Assembly (NCBI RefSeq): GCF_015706575.1 | Contig: NW_024037076.1 | Coordinates: 10,822,777 to 10,886,776 of the forward strand | From: Patiria miniata | Taxonomy: Eukaryota > Echinodermata > Asteroidea > Valvatida > Asterinidae | Direction of reading: 5' to 3' | DNA length: 64,000 bases | Shown: piece by piece, positions 62,563 to 64,000 of the stretch | Layout: each line of letters begins with the position of its first letter | How positions within the stretch are numbered: the stretch's first letter is position 1 | Position numbers and translations under genes: made by a program | Notes under the pieces: generated by a model | The model's input: the letters and a program-made list of their open reading frames with translations, nothing else | Databases searched by the model: none | What the model was told of the DNA's origin: nothing

Positions 62563-64000
62563 CAATCAGTTCATCATAGGGGTGTGCATTTATGGGTAGT
62601 ACAGGAACTGCGCTCTTGATTGAAAAAAAAAACAAAAAAACGGGTACCCACGTACCTGTTAATCTTGGAAGTTGCTGTTCAGACTTTTTTCATAAAGGTC
62701 CGCACGATAATACTGTCGCATCGGTGCATCAATCATGTCAATGCAGCTAGATACAAGTGTGTACATTGATATCTATAGCTTTATTGCGAAAACTGCAACT
62801 TTCACGAGTGTCATAAACGTGAAATATGTTTGTGTACAAATGCTACACCATCAGATATGGTCCTGCAGTGCAACTTATTGAAGGCCCTATGTGGTTTTGT
62901 TGACCCGTTGCAAAGACGAATTTTCTTCCCTTTTTTTCTCTTTTACCCATCCCGATTTTGCTTCTATCGGCATCAAAAGTTTCCTGCTAAAATCTCTAGC
63001 CCGTAGCAATCCCCCCCGGCTAGCTACTGAGAGCAGACGTGCCGTAGCAGCCCCTCCCGAGTGCCGTGGACACCCTTGGTCAAAGGTGCTGTGTGTAAAA
63101 TTCTAAAATTGGTTGCAGAATTTCAGCTGGTTCTGATTAAACTTGACTTGGACGTTAGATATTCATTAAGTATATTTTCGTCAATTTGATTGCTAGTTTT
63201 ACATGTACATGTGTTTTCTAAGTGTTGTTTCATTTTATTTCATTTTTTTTTAAATTTTCCAACAAACATGATGTTTATCAATATAAATATGGGAATGTAG
63301 GCTATAATCTACAAAGTTTATTCAAGATCATGTTTATTTCTTTTATCATCTTCATATCATGTTTCATGTTTTGAGATTTCTTTTTTTACGTGTATTTGGT
63401 GGGTTTTTTTAAAGAGGTTTCCATGTTCCAACCAAAATGGTATCATACAATCTATAGTCTTTAACATAAAGATGTACACTCGAGCAGTACAATTGCAGTT
63501 GGTCAAAATCATATCCAATTATATACTTTCCACCTTTGGTGATGTTAAACATTTTTTTTTACTTATTAATTGATTTGTGACTTTATTATTACAAATATTT
63601 ATTTCTCTTTTAACGCCAGGAAACAAACGTGTAACAGGCATTATAACATGCACACTTATATTAAAATGCATAATTCCATAATTTTACATTGTTCTCATTA
63701 TGTTGGTGTGTAAAGGCACACTCCAAAATCCTATGTATCACGCCTAATGACAGCCTGCCTTGTTGAAGTAGCGAATGGATTATTACAACTGATTTGTTGA
63801 TCTTACGAATTCGTTTTTATTTTTGTTTGGTACAATGCTGCAACCAGTATTAAATTATAGAAAACGTGTATAAAGCTGTCTTGCTGAAGTCGCGGGATCG
63901 CACCGATTAAGAAATGCATTTGCATATGTATTAAAAAAAAATTTCTGTACATATGTAGTTTAAACTTGTCATCAATGAATACATGTTTGTAAATGATTTG

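Larger units (their letters stand above)
61076..64000 (+). other. Downstream of GAPVD1 stop: probable 3' UTR and flank
   Basis: No coding similarity recognised. 61080-61510 is a block of GGATTTTGCAGGATTGAGG-like repeats; 62226-62562 is the second copy of a repeat also in intron 18 (57165-57500). The rest is AT-rich. An AATAAA lies about 30 bases after the stop and an ATTAAA near 63849, but neither has a clear downstream GU-rich element, so the transcript end is undetermined. Confidence 0.4.

Overview
The window is animal nuclear DNA. It carries one gene that can be reconstructed with confidence, set in a sequence dense with short mobile elements. The gene is the orthologue of GAPVD1 (Gapex-5 / RAP6; RME-6 in nematodes), on the + strand. 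I assembled 20 coding exons from 28173 to 61075, all with GT-AG introns and matching phases. They give a protein of 1,725 residues with an N-terminal RasGAP-like domain, a long Ser-rich, probably disordered middle with endocytic-adaptor motifs, and a C-terminal helical bundle plus VPS9 domain (Rab5-type exchange factor). No other protein-coding gene was recognised on either strand, apart from broken retroelement remnants.

Organism: intron-rich and MITE-rich, with very frequent ACATGTACATGT words and a fold-back element whose ends read GGGCCCAATTTCATAGAG and then GCTTAAGCAC. I associate this style with marine deuterostome invertebrates, sea stars or other echinoderms being my best guess. That is recollection of genome style, not a search result.

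Layout. 1-9.3 kb: non-coding, with a minus-strand retroelement remnant cut by a mariner-type element, a tRNA-derived SINE, a fold-back MITE, and an unusually repeat-poor GC-richer block (8.46-9.29 kb). 9.3-21.3 kb: an old tandem duplication (unit 1 about 9.30-13.87 kb, unit 2 about 13.87-21.3 kb). Different elements landed in each copy, so several insertions can be read against an empty paralogous site; one hAT-type MITE has a perfect 8-bp target duplication. LINE fragments lie in unit 2. 21.3-28.1 kb: inverted-repeat elements, a CpG-rich block at 22.5-22.9 kb that is a candidate promoter and 5' UTR exon, a direct duplication around a tRNA-like SINE, and ACATGT-rich sequence. 28.1-61.1 kb: GAPVD1. 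Its introns hold at least four TTAA-flanked MITEs, TA-flanked fold-back MITEs, SINEs, minisatellites and several other TIR elements, two of which end about 45-50 bases from a splice acceptor. 61.1-64 kb: probable 3' UTR or flank with repeats and no clear polyadenylation site.

I see no operon, CRISPR array, phage or new enzymatic system. The most informative features are the duplication with its nested insertion history, the TTAA MITE set in one gene, and the motif content of the GAPVD1 linker.
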